From: Calditrichaceae bacterium
GTDB lineage: Bacteria > Calditrichota > Calditrichia > Calditrichales > Calditrichaceae
Direction of reading: 5' to 3'
DNA length: 11,708 nucleotides
Assembly: GCA_024763405.1 (NCBI GenBank)
Contig: JANTFQ010000043.1
Coordinates: 1 to 11,708, forward strand
The notes beneath the pieces were generated by a model. That model made no database searches. It had not been told where the DNA came from and saw only the letters and a program-made list of their open reading frames with translations. This document shows, one piece after another, positions 1 through 6,044 of this stretch (its first letter is position 1; each line of letters begins with the position of its first letter). The translations under genes were made by a program, and so were the position numbers.

Positions 1-325
1 AATGCATTTTTTCGAGCAGAACCCGGTTGTTTAAATTGTAATCGGCGTGAGGTCCTCCGTAGCGCGCAGAATAAATTCCCGGTTCATTATTCAGGATGCT
101 CACTTCCAGCCCAGAGTCATCCGCCATTACGGGCCGCTGAAAAGCCTCAAAACAGATACGGGCTTTGATGGCGGCATTTTCTTTAAAAGAATCACCATTT
201 TCAATAATTTCGGGAATTGTTTCCATCTCGGACATGCTATGCAGGCGAATGGAGTGCGCATCAAAAAGAGGCTGCATTTCTTTGATTTTATGCGCATTCT
301 GTGTGGCGACGAGGAGATCGAACAT
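1..325 (-). CDS. rdgB: RdgB/HAM1-type ITP/XTP (non-canonical purine NTP) pyrophosphatase, C-terminus cut by window edge
   Basis: Reading the minus strand from the ATG at 325 gives 108 codons before the window ends. The family hydrolyses ITP, dITP and XTP to the monophosphate plus pyrophosphate, which cleans the nucleotide pool of deaminated purines in the cytoplasm. Visible family motifs are the N-terminal LVATQNAHKIKE (residues 5-16, the T-x-N...K nucleotide-binding start), SFKENAAIKA (46-55), the acidic MADDSGLEV (67-75) that binds the metal, and PGIYSARYGG (82-91). The usual protein has about 190-200 residues, so nearly half is missing here because of the window edge, not a mutation. An in-frame TAA lies three codons upstream (TAA CTG CCT ATG), so ATG 325 is the only good start. 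No strong Shine-Dalgarno is visible. The start lies 20 bases behind the stop of the toast-rack gene, which suggests co-transcription with it and the sigma factor. Confidence 0.95.
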   Translation of the reverse strand, partial: MFDLLVATQNAHKIKEMQPLFDAHSIRLHSMSEMETIPEIIENGDSFKENAAIKARICFEAFQRPVMADDSGLEVSILNNEPGIYSARYGGPHADYNLNNRVLLEKMH

Positions 326-345
326 AGGCAGTTACAGATTCCGTT

Positions 346-1218
346 TTAATCCCGTACCTGAATTTCAAAACTGCCGATGCCCACATCCGCAGAGATATTC
401 AGAAAATTTTTATTTTTGCTGTAATTATCAGAAACCCAGAAATCGTCTTCCTCTTCTACTGCATTGTCAATATCGACCGAACTCAATAGAGAACTGCTGA
501 CGCTGGCCTTAAACGGCGTTTCGGAATTAAGGTAGAGATTGGCGCTGGCAACTCCGATTTCCAAATCGATACGCGGACTGCGTTGAAGTTTTCCGGTAAA
601 ATAAAAATCATAGTCCCCCACACCACCTTCAAAACGGAATTTTTTAAAATTCGCGTTGAGCAGGTTTTTGCCTTTTATTTCACTCACACCCGATTCAATG
701 GTAAAATGGTTCATCACAATGGGGTTAGGTTCGGAAAAATTTATTACTGTCTCACTGGCACCCGTGCTGATCTTTAAGTCACTGATTTTCAGAGAGCCAA
801 ACTCAAAGCGATTACTGGCGGCACCGTTCTCGATGACAAATTTAATGGGAATATCCGGACTAAAATAAAGATGCCAGCTGTTTTTTTTCATATCGTCGAA
901 ATTTTTAAAATTATAGGTTTTGTCTTCTTTATCCTTTGAATCAAAACCCGAGGTACTTATTTCCAGGATACCGGTTTTTCCGTTAATTGAATAGTCGAGG
1001 GTCGGTTCTTTTTCGGTAAATTTAAGCTCACCCTTAAAAAGGACATCCGGTTTTCCCGGGTGTAAATAGAGTGTTCCGGCGCCAAATGAGATCTTAACTT
1101 CCAGTTGTTTTTCACCGTCCAACGGAATCGTTTTTTTCAAAACGTTCAGATTGTCTTTTGCCCAAACGGTTTGCAAAAGAAGGAAGACAGCGGTTAGGAA
1201 AATCGTATTTTTTTTCAT
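346..1218 (-). CDS. secreted toast-rack-like protein (LiaF/DUF2154-related beta-repeat), cotranscribed with ECF sigma factor
   Basis: The 290-residue protein begins with a clear Sec signal peptide (MKKN, then a hydrophobic run to about residue 20, with VWA-KD as a likely signal peptidase I site and no lipobox cysteine). The mature part is a chain of repeated beta-strand units: VKISFGAGTLYLHPG (41-55), WHLYFSPDIPIKFVIENGAA (115-134), LKISTGASETVINF (148-161), FTIESGVSEIKGKNL (172-186), FRFEGGVGDYDF (195-206), IDLEIGVASANLYL (217-230) and ISADVGIGSFEI (275-286). The alternating G-(V/A)-(G/S) turns are what the toast_rack/DUF2154 group shows in LiaF-like and putative adhesin proteins. No membrane segment follows the signal peptide, so the protein is probably periplasmic or surface-exposed. 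It starts one base after the sigma-factor stop, with only a distant AGG about 15 bases upstream, so translation is probably coupled. Its exact role is unknown. A part in sensing or in the output of the adjacent ECF system is inference. Confidence 0.75.
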   Translation of the reverse strand: MKKNTIFLTAVFLLLQTVWAKDNLNVLKKTIPLDGEKQLEVKISFGAGTLYLHPGKPDVLFKGELKFTEKEPTLDYSINGKTGILEISTSGFDSKDKEDKTYNFKNFDDMKKNSWHLYFSPDIPIKFVIENGAASNRFEFGSLKISDLKISTGASETVINFSEPNPIVMNHFTIESGVSEIKGKNLLNANFKKFRFEGGVGDYDFYFTGKLQRSPRIDLEIGVASANLYLNSETPFKASVSSSLLSSVDIDNAVEEEDDFWVSDNYSKNKNFLNISADVGIGSFEIQVRD

Positions 1219-1219
1219 T

Positions 1220-1789
1220 TTAAAATAAAATATCCTTTAATTGTTTTTTTAACATTTCCCGCGCTCTGAATATCCGCGCCTTTACGGTACCGAGGGGCAG
1301 CTCCAAAAGCCGGGCAATTTCTTCATAGCTTTTTTCTTCGGTGTGCCGCAGCAGAATTGCTGTTCTGTACTTTTCGGGCAGTTGTTCAATGGCCTCTTTT
1401 ATCAGACGCGTCTTTTCTTCTGCCAGCATTTCCTTGTCTGCGGTACGTTCCGGATCCGCATATTCATGTTTAATTTCATCATCTTTATAGCGGATTGTCT
1501 GATCCATAGACTGCGTTTTAAGTTTCCGCTTGCGAAAAAAATCGATGCAATTATTAGTAGCGATTTTAAAGAGCCAGGTCGAAAAAGCATATTCTTCATT
1601 AAACGAATTAATGGAATTATATGCTTTAATAAAGGCTTCCTGGGTTAAATCTTCGGCCTCCTGTTTATTTCGGACCATTCGAAAAATAACGCCATGCACA
1701 GCATCTTTGTACAACAAAATCAATTCGTCGTAGGCCTTTCCGTCGCCCTCTTTGGCTCGCTTAACTAATGCAGCATCTTCTCTTTTCAA
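1220..1789 (-). CDS. ECF-subfamily RNA polymerase sigma factor (sigma-70 family, RpoE-like)
   Basis: At 189 residues this is the normal size of a two-domain ECF sigma factor, which directs RNA polymerase to stress or envelope-response promoters. Region 2 spans about 24-92. Its core-binding helix NKQEAEDLTQEAFIKAY is at 41-57, and the -10-recognising part FSTWLFKIATNNCIDFFRKR is at 69-88. A polar linker (about 92-130) follows. Region 4 (about 134-183) has LPEKYRTAILLRHTEEKSYE and the helix-turn-helix IARLLELPLGTVKARIFRAR, which reads the -35 element. The start is a TTG at 1789-1787: an AGG at 1798-1796 sits six bases before it, and the next in-frame upstream stop leaves no ATG. No zinc-finger or single-pass anti-sigma gene follows, which is unusual for RpoE-like factors. 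The downstream partner is a secreted toast-rack protein. An ECF-like promoter upstream (1872-1849) hints at autoregulation. Confidence 0.93.
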   Translation of the reverse strand: MKREDAALVKRAKEGDGKAYDELILLYKDAVHGVIFRMVRNKQEAEDLTQEAFIKAYNSINSFNEEYAFSTWLFKIATNNCIDFFRKRKLKTQSMDQTIRYKDDEIKHEYADPERTADKEMLAEEKTRLIKEAIEQLPEKYRTAILLRHTEEKSYEEIARLLELPLGTVKARIFRAREMLKKQLKDILF

Positions 1790-1848
1790 TTCGTACCTGA
1801 TTTTCCTATACGTTTAAAAGTATGAATTTGTTGCTAAATAATATTTGG

Positions 1849-1872
1849 TTTGATAAGAAAGGTAAAAGTTCC
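1849..1872 (-). promoter_or_regulatory. candidate ECF-type promoter of the sigma-factor operon
   Basis: On the minus strand GGAAC (1872-1868), the classic ECF -35 core and here followed by TT, is followed 14 bases later by TCAAA (1853-1849). It lies about 60 bases upstream of the sigma-factor TTG start. The gap is two to three bases shorter than the usual ECF spacing of about 16-17, so this may be a chance match. If real, it would allow the sigma factor to transcribe its own operon. Confidence 0.3.
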
Positions 1873-1958
1873 TGAAATAAATCACAAATTAAAAAATAAA
1901 TTGGAGTTTTTTACAATGCCTCACAGGTTCTGACCTCGAATAAAATATTTTGTGTTTT

Positions 1959-1976
1959 ATGCAAGATAGATTGCAT
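1959..1976. promoter_or_regulatory. dyad ATGCAA-N6-TTGCAT, possible operator
   Basis: A perfect 6-bp inverted repeat (ATGCAA, spacer GATAGA, TTGCAT) lies 69 bases upstream of the lysine-ketoglutarate reductase ATG, in the 256-base divergent intergenic region. The right arm TTGCAT could double as a weak -35 box, with TTAACT 17 bases further on (1994-1999) as a poor -10. Such a dyad over a -35 is a typical repressor site, but no regulator gene is present in the window to link with it. Confidence 0.3.
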
Positions 1977-2045
1977 TAACGCCTCTGTTCTTGTTAACTT
2001 ACGGGCTCTAAAATGAAAAATTGAATTTAAAAGATATGAGGAAAT

Positions 2046-3356
2046 ATGAAAACTTTATTAATTCGTGCAGAAGATAAAAATATCTGGGAACGCCGCAGTA
2101 CGCTGGTTCCTTCGGATTTAGAAACAATTCATGGCCAGGTGCAAATAAAATCATATATCGAAAAATCAGATAAACGTTTTTTTAGTGAAGCCGCTTTTAT
2201 TAGAGCCGGGGCGGAAAGCTGCACTGGGATGGAGCAGGGCGATATTGTTTTTGGTGTAAAAGAAATTCCCGAAGAAAAAATTCTGGATAATAAAGTTTAT
2301 TTATATTTTTCACACACTATCAAAGGCCAACAGGAAAATATGCCTATGCTGCAGCGCATAATCGATAGCGGGTCTACCCTTATTGATTACGAGAAAATTA
2401 CCGATGCCCAGGGCCGGCGGAAAGTCTTTTTTGGCCCGTTTGCCGGAGACGCTGGTGCCATTGATATTTTGTGGCTGCTCGGAGAAAAATGGCAAAAAGC
2501 CGGAATTTCGACGCCTTTTGCGGAAGTGAAGCAGGCTCTTCACTACGAATCGGTTGAAGACGCTAAAGAGAAGTTAAGCCGAATCGGAACAACGCTGAAA
2601 GAGAATGGGTTCCCCGAAGAAACGGGTCCGGTATTTATCGGAATTCTGGGGTATGGCAATGTGTCAAAAGGCGCCCAGCATATTTTTGAATGCTTTCCGC
2701 ATGAATATGTTGCGCCCGAAGAACTTATTTCATTTGCACAAAGCGGGCAGGCTAAAAACAATAAAATCTACCTGACTGTTTTCAAAGAAGAACATTTGGT
2801 AGCACATAAAGAAAACAAGAATTTTCAGCTGCAGGATTATTATGACCATCCTGAGAATTACCAATCACAGTTTAAACAGTACCTGCCCTATATTACAATT
2901 TTGGTAAACGCCACTTACTGGGAAACCCGCTATCCAAAATTTGTAACCTGGGAGAATCTGAATGAGCTTTTTAGCCGTGAAGCGAATCCCCGTTTAAGCG
3001 CCATTGCTGATATCACCTGTGATGTAAACGGTTCGGTAGAGTGCAATGTAAAAAGTACCGGTTCCGGAATGCCAGCCTATCGTGTGTTTCCTTTACAGGG
3101 CACAACCGAGGATGGCCATGTGGGAGACGGAATAATTTTGCTGGCCGTGGACAATCTGCCGGCCGAATTGCCTAAGGATGCTTCTGAGTTTTTCAGCCGG
3201 AATTTAACACCGTTTGTCCCGGGAATAATGACGGCCGATTTTACAAAACCGCTAAATGAATCGGGCCTTCCAGAAGAGATTAAACGGGCGGTGATTGTGT
3301 ACAACGGAAAGCTGACCGAAGATTTTGAATATCTGAAGGAAGCGTTAAGCCGATAG
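2046..3356 (+). CDS. monofunctional lysine-2-oxoglutarate reductase (saccharopine-forming; LKR half of AASS)
   Basis: The 436-residue protein matches the N-terminal lysine-ketoglutarate reductase half of the eukaryotic bifunctional enzyme AASS, which condenses L-lysine with 2-oxoglutarate using NADPH to give saccharopine. Seen here: RAEDKNIWERRSTLVP (7-22), the conserved start of the AlaDH/PNT-like substrate domain; YLYFSHTIKGQQENMPML (85-102); LIDYEKI (112-118); FFGPFAGDAGAID (128-140); and the nucleotide-binding loop GILGYGNVSKGAQHIF (199-214), nearly the same as in AASS. Further conserved blocks are VNATYWE (287-293) and ADITCDVNGSVE (321-332). There is no C-terminal saccharopine dehydrogenase domain, so that step must come from another gene if the degradation pathway is complete. 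GAGGA at 2038-2042 is a well-placed ribosome binding site for the ATG at 2046. The gene stands alone, divergent from the sigma-factor operon. No convincing terminator follows, only a T-rich stretch. Precise substrate preference cannot be read from the sequence. Confidence 0.85.
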   Translation: MKTLLIRAEDKNIWERRSTLVPSDLETIHGQVQIKSYIEKSDKRFFSEAAFIRAGAESCTGMEQGDIVFGVKEIPEEKILDNKVYLYFSHTIKGQQENMPMLQRIIDSGSTLIDYEKITDAQGRRKVFFGPFAGDAGAIDILWLLGEKWQKAGISTPFAEVKQALHYESVEDAKEKLSRIGTTLKENGFPEETGPVFIGILGYGNVSKGAQHIFECFPHEYVAPEELISFAQSGQAKNNKIYLTVFKEEHLVAHKENKNFQLQDYYDHPENYQSQFKQYLPYITILVNATYWETRYPKFVTWENLNELFSREANPRLSAIADITCDVNGSVECNVKSTGSGMPAYRVFPLQGTTEDGHVGDGIILLAVDNLPAELPKDASEFFSRNLTPFVPGIMTADFTKPLNESGLPEEIKRAVIVYNGKLTEDFEYLKEALSR

Positions 3357-3408
3357 TGCTGCTTTGTTTGTTTTTATCTGGAAGGCTGGAGTCCTGCTGA
3401 AAAAAGAT

Positions 3409-3433
3409 GTCATTCCCGCGAAGGAGGGAATCC
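3409..3433 (+). repeat. dispersed palindromic repeat, GTCAT-stem-ATCC type (copy 1)
   Basis: ATTCCC (3412-3417) and GGGAAT (3426-3431) form a 6-bp stem around an 8-base loop, bounded by GTC before and CC after. The same layout (GTCAT, C/G-rich palindrome, ATCC) recurs twice near 10891-10966, so this belongs to a family of intergenic palindromes. It lies 53 bases behind the lysine-ketoglutarate reductase stop. No T-run follows, so it is not a typical intrinsic terminator. Apart from this unit, 3357-3506 shows nothing gene-like. Confidence 0.6.
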
Positions 3434-3506
3434 AGCTGACATAACAAGATTCATAATTCCTATACAATAGCCGAATCTAATACAGATGGAAATTGGTCAT
3501 TCTCTG

Positions 3507-3646
3507 TTGATAATTGATTATTCCTTTGTATATTCATGACAATAACCAATATTCATCAGAGAATTTTCAATTCTCAACGCTTGCAAATATTTAATACAAT
3601 AGTGTCATACCCGTGGAGGCAGCCTGCCCGGCTTTCGACGGGGTAT
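3507..3646 (+). repeat. left copy (A) of ~140-bp imperfect direct repeat flanking the orphan membrane-protein gene
   Basis: A hand alignment with 4669-4809 matches about three of every four bases across the first 100 positions without gaps, and identity continues to the end after a small indel. Both copies start TTGATAA and end GGGTAT. They share an identical 19-base core ATCAGAGAATTTTCAATTC (3555-3573 here), and both contain GGC..CCGCTTTCGAC or close variants near the right end. In this copy GAGAATT-TTC-AATTCTC is a perfect 7-bp hairpin. The right end can pair ATACCC with GGGTAT. No coding potential is seen. Confidence 0.8.
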
Positions 3647-3887
3647 TTAGTCGCTATAAATTAGATGTTCTTTGTTGATATTTGAAACTATGATTGTCAT
3701 ACGCTCGTAGTTGAACAACCAGTAGCTATCCACCTGGTAATAAGTTTTACCACAATTTGAAGAATTCGTTATGGAAAACTATATTGGGTATAAGAAACAT
3801 ATTAAAACTATTGTACTAAACTCCTATCTTGCGTAATAAAAACAATAGCATTTACAGACTAATAAAATTCAAGAAGAAATTTGTTAT

Positions 3888-4613
3888 ATGAAAAATTCGG
3901 TAAAAAGAAGTTGGAAAGCGTATTTTTTAGAATTTATCATGTTATTTCTTGCGGTATCATTAGGGTTTATGGCAGATAATTTTCGCGAGAAGACTTCTGA
4001 AAGAAATAAAGAAAAGGAATACATTCAATCGATGATTGAAGATGTAGAAGAAGATAGAACAAATATTAAGGAAGTGATAAATATTAATACGCAAAGAATT
4101 CAATCTCTCGATTCACTCTTAGTTAGATGTTTCAATTTTAGAGATACGAATAGAGAAAAATTAGAACTAAACATATATTTTGCTCAGGTTCTAATGCATC
4201 CAGAATTCTTTGCTCCAGCCGAATTAACTATACAACAACTAAAAAATGCTGGTGGAATGAGATTAATTAAAAGTAAAGAATCTATAAATGAAATAATTCG
4301 TTACGATACTAAATTGAAAAAAATTGCATCTCAACAATTGTACTATGAAAATTATCAAAATATGGCAATTGCAATGGGAACTAAAATTTTCAACATTCAT
4401 AAGCTTCTATTTGCTATAAGAAATCCAAACAATAGTTTAACACCCAATTCTTTTGAACTGCTTGATAAAGATAAATCAAAATTGAAAAAATTTGGAAATA
4501 ATGTGGCAATGTATAAGGGAATTATAGAGTATTATGTAGTCCTTTTAAAAGAAATGCATAAACAAGGAGAAGGGTTAATTCAGACACTAAAAAATGAATA
4601 TGACTTGAAATAA
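3888..4613 (+). CDS. orphan membrane-anchored coiled-coil protein, DUF6090-like
   Basis: The 241-residue protein has a short basic cytoplasmic start (MKNSVKRSWK), one hydrophobic segment at about 12-29, and then a strongly charged helical stretch (DNFREKTSERNKEKEYIQSM at 30-49, continuing EDVEEDR) that should be coiled coil. The rest is soluble and mostly helical. The layout, and the block FFAPAELTIQQLKNAGGMRL (107-126) followed by a charged helix, resemble the Bacteroidota DUF6090 family of unknown function; this assignment is by memory of the pattern and is tentative. Only a weak AAGAAG, more than ten bases away, precedes the ATG. Base composition is much more AT-rich than its neighbours, and the gene is bracketed by long direct repeats, both signs of separate ancestry. 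It has no co-directional partner within 270 bases on either side. No enzyme motif is visible, so no function is proposed. Confidence 0.8.
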   Translation: MKNSVKRSWKAYFLEFIMLFLAVSLGFMADNFREKTSERNKEKEYIQSMIEDVEEDRTNIKEVININTQRIQSLDSLLVRCFNFRDTNREKLELNIYFAQVLMHPEFFAPAELTIQQLKNAGGMRLIKSKESINEIIRYDTKLKKIASQQLYYENYQNMAIAMGTKIFNIHKLLFAIRNPNNSLTPNSFELLDKDKSKLKKFGNNVAMYKGIIEYYVVLLKEMHKQGEGLIQTLKNEYDLK

Positions 4614-4668
4614 AATATGAACCGGGAATAAAGTGTAAAATGTACAAATCTCAAACTCATATTTACTA

Positions 4669-4809
4669 TTGATAAAAAATTATTCCCTCATCTATCCATA
4701 ACAATGACCAGTATTTATCAGAGAATTTTCAATTCCCAATTATTGTAGATATTTACTTCAATAATTATCATACTCTCATATGCAGGCGGCCCCGCTTTCG
4801 ACAGGGTAT
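4669..4809 (+). repeat. right copy (B) of ~140-bp imperfect direct repeat
   Basis: This is the partner of 3507-3646, in the same orientation and starting 56 bases after the orphan gene's stop. The identical 19-base core is at 4717-4735. The internal hairpin GAGAATT-TTC-AATTCCC has one mismatch here. The end hairpin is kept by paired changes: ATACTCT (from 4770) faces AGGGTAT (ending 4809), where copy A has ATACCC facing GGGTAT. Retained pairing despite base changes suggests that the fold matters, or did when the repeat was mobile. Confidence 0.8.
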
Positions 4810-4873
4810 CCAGAGGCATCACTCTTCCTGAAAGAATTTATTCATAAAAATTGTAGTTTTTATCGCATCACAT

Positions 4874-5129
4874 TAGTGTCCGATTTAGAATTGGAAAGAG
4901 TCAATTAATATCAGTGATATCAATGTGAAGAGCGATATCTATTTTATAGGAACTTAAATCCAACCCACTTCCGTACCCTGAGCTTAGTTTACCCCTTGTC
5001 TGCGGGGTCGAAGGGTAATCCCCTCCCTTTTTTTGGAAGGGAGGGGAAATTCGCCGGCTGGCGGAAGGGGAGGGTTATTTTAAAGAAATTCTAATAAATG
5101 ATAGTTCATCACCATTTAAACGGACACTA
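4874..5129. mobile_element. MITE-like unit with 9-bp terminal inverted repeats, no transposase
   Basis: TAGTGTCCG (4874-4882) and its exact reverse complement CGGACACTA (5121-5129) bound a 256-base non-coding unit. The similarity continues a few bases inward (ATTTAGA against TTTAAA when read from each end). The outside carries an imperfect 11-base direct repeat: TTTATCGCATC at 4859-4869, four bases before the left end, and TTTATCTCATC at 5130-5140, directly abutting the right end. This may be a decayed target duplication. The size and ends fit a miniature element or an IS remnant. No open frame of note lies inside. Confidence 0.5.
4974..5063. repeat. cluster of three hairpin repeats upstream of nadE
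   Basis: Three hairpins stand side by side inside the MITE-like unit. The first nests ACCCC/GGGGT (4991-4995 with 5004-5008) within TACCCT/AGGGTA (4974-4979 with 5012-5017). The second is CCCCTCCCTT (5020-5029) paired with AAGGGAGGGG (5037-5046), a perfect 10-bp stem over a 7-base loop. The third is CGCC-GGCT-GGCG (5052-5063). None has a following T-run on the plus strand. On the minus strand the second stem is also not followed by a T-run, so terminator activity is not supported. Confidence 0.7.
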
Positions 5130-5169
5130 TTTATCTCATCCGTTTAATACCCTTTGCCGGTAAAAAAAT

Positions 5170-5198
5170 TTTATCTTTTTTGCCTCCCTTTGTATATT
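5170..5198 (+). promoter_or_regulatory. weak candidate sigma-70 promoter for the nadE operon
   Basis: TATATT (5193-5198, five of six to TATAAT) lies 17 bases after TTTATC (5170-5175, three of six to TTGACA). Transcription from it would leave a leader of roughly 20 bases before the nadE start. The surrounding sequence is T-rich, so chance matches are easy. This is offered only as the best box found between the MITE-like unit and the operon. Confidence 0.3.
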
Positions 5199-5227
5199 TT
5201 GCTTCGAATAAAATAAGAGGCAGTACC

Positions 5228-6043
5228 ATGCTCAAAATCAATGTCGAAACAGTCACTTCTATCCTGGAGCTTTTCCTGCAGCAGGAAGTGCGAAAAATAG
5301 GTTTTAAGCAAGTGGCTCTGGGGCTTTCCGGCGGAGTAGATTCTGCCGTTGCCGCAGCATTGCTGGCCCGTGCTTTAGGGCCGGAAAATGTGCACGCGCT
5401 CTCCATGCCGTACCGGGAAAGCAACCCCGACAGCGAAACACACGCCGAGCTGGCCGCCAAGGAATTAGGGATTCACTTCCGGTTGCGGGATATTTCTCCC
5501 ATGGTAGATGCCTTTTTTAAAGATGAAAAAGACGCTAGCTCGATGCGCCGGGGCAATAAAATGGCCCGCGAACGTATGTGTTTACTATATGATTATTCTG
5601 CGCAGCATTCCGCGCTTGTTATCGGCACGAGCAATAAAACCGAACTACTTCTTGGTTACGGCACCATTTATGGTGATTTAGCCAGCGCCATAAATCCCAT
5701 TGGTGATTTATATAAAACGCATGTCTGGGAGCTGGCCGAATATCTGAACGTACCGCGGGTTATTATCGATAAAGCGCCTTCGGCGGATCTGTGGCTGGGG
5801 CAGACGGATGAACATGAACTGGGTTACACCTATAAAGAAATCGATCCCTTTTTATATTATCTGGTAGACCTACGCTATCCCGATGAAATCTTAATGGAAA
5901 TGGGTTATTCCGCAGAAATGATAAAAGATATTAAATTGCGTATTCAGAAAAATCAGTTTAAACGACGCCCAACGGTAATTGCCAAATTAGGTAACCGCAC
6001 CATCAATCAGGATTTTAGATACTGCCGCGATTGGGGCGTTTGA
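5228..6043 (+). CDS. nadE: NH3-dependent NAD+ synthetase
   Basis: This enzyme makes NAD+ from nicotinic acid adenine dinucleotide, ATP and ammonia, the last step of NAD synthesis in the cytosol. The 271-residue protein carries the PP-loop ATP-pyrophosphatase motif LGLSGGVDSAVAAALLAR (31-48), MPYRESNPDS (60-69), GTSNKTELLLGYGTIYGD (133-150) and PSADLWLGQTDEHELGYTYK (184-203), the standard NadE blocks. It lacks the N-terminal nitrilase-like glutaminase domain of the long form, so it should use free ammonia. I chose the ATG at 5228: AGAGG at 5216-5220 precedes it by seven bases, and the family's N-terminus fits there. Open frame extends 48 bases further upstream, to 5180, but that part is promoter-like and not conserved. 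It is the first gene of a six-gene plus-strand cluster, with the next start one base after its stop. Confidence 0.95.
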   Translation: MLKINVETVTSILELFLQQEVRKIGFKQVALGLSGGVDSAVAAALLARALGPENVHALSMPYRESNPDSETHAELAAKELGIHFRLRDISPMVDAFFKDEKDASSMRRGNKMARERMCLLYDYSAQHSALVIGTSNKTELLLGYGTIYGDLASAINPIGDLYKTHVWELAEYLNVPRVIIDKAPSADLWLGQTDEHELGYTYKEIDPFLYYLVDLRYPDEILMEMGYSAEMIKDIKLRIQKNQFKRRPTVIAKLGNRTINQDFRYCRDWGV

Positions 6044-6044
6044 T

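Larger units (their letters stand above)
3507..4809 (+). mobile_element. putative repeat-bounded cassette carrying one AT-rich gene
   Basis: Two same-orientation ~140-bp repeats enclose a single gene (3888-4613). Two sampled 60-base lines of that gene contain 16 and 17 G+C bases (27-28%), far below the housekeeping genes next to it. Direct repeats around a compositionally foreign gene suggest acquisition or excision by recombination, but no transposase or integrase is present. The repeats could also be an unrelated dispersed family that happens to flank the gene. Between the left repeat and the gene (3647-3887) there is only AT-rich leader, with small inverted repeats such as TGGTAA-N6-TTACCA near 3734-3751. 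Confidence 0.35.

Noticed and set aside
47..500. Plus-strand open frames at 47-349 and 165-500
   Set aside because: They lie antisense to rdgB and to the end of the toast-rack gene, whose minus-strand products have clear family motifs. No plus-strand ribosome binding site or recognisable domain is seen.
3647..3887. Possible small RNA or tRNA in the leader of the orphan gene
   Set aside because: Only short, weak inverted repeats are visible; there is no cloverleaf, no TTC-type arm and no terminator.
3710..4963. Integron attC-like core sites (GTTGAAC at 3710-3716 and ATCCAAC near 4957-4963) around the orphan gene
   Set aside because: These 7-base degenerate motifs are expected by chance about once per kilobase. 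They are not placed as a cassette boundary would need, and no integron integrase is present.
5020..5046. Strong 10-bp hairpin as a rho-independent terminator after the orphan gene
   Set aside because: The T-run is in the loop, not after the stem, on the plus strand. The hairpin is about 400 bases from the gene's stop and belongs to a repeat cluster.
5131..5460. Minus-strand open frame of 109 codons covering the nadE start
   Set aside because: It is antisense to the conserved NadE N-terminus, with a composition typical of a shadow frame and no motif.
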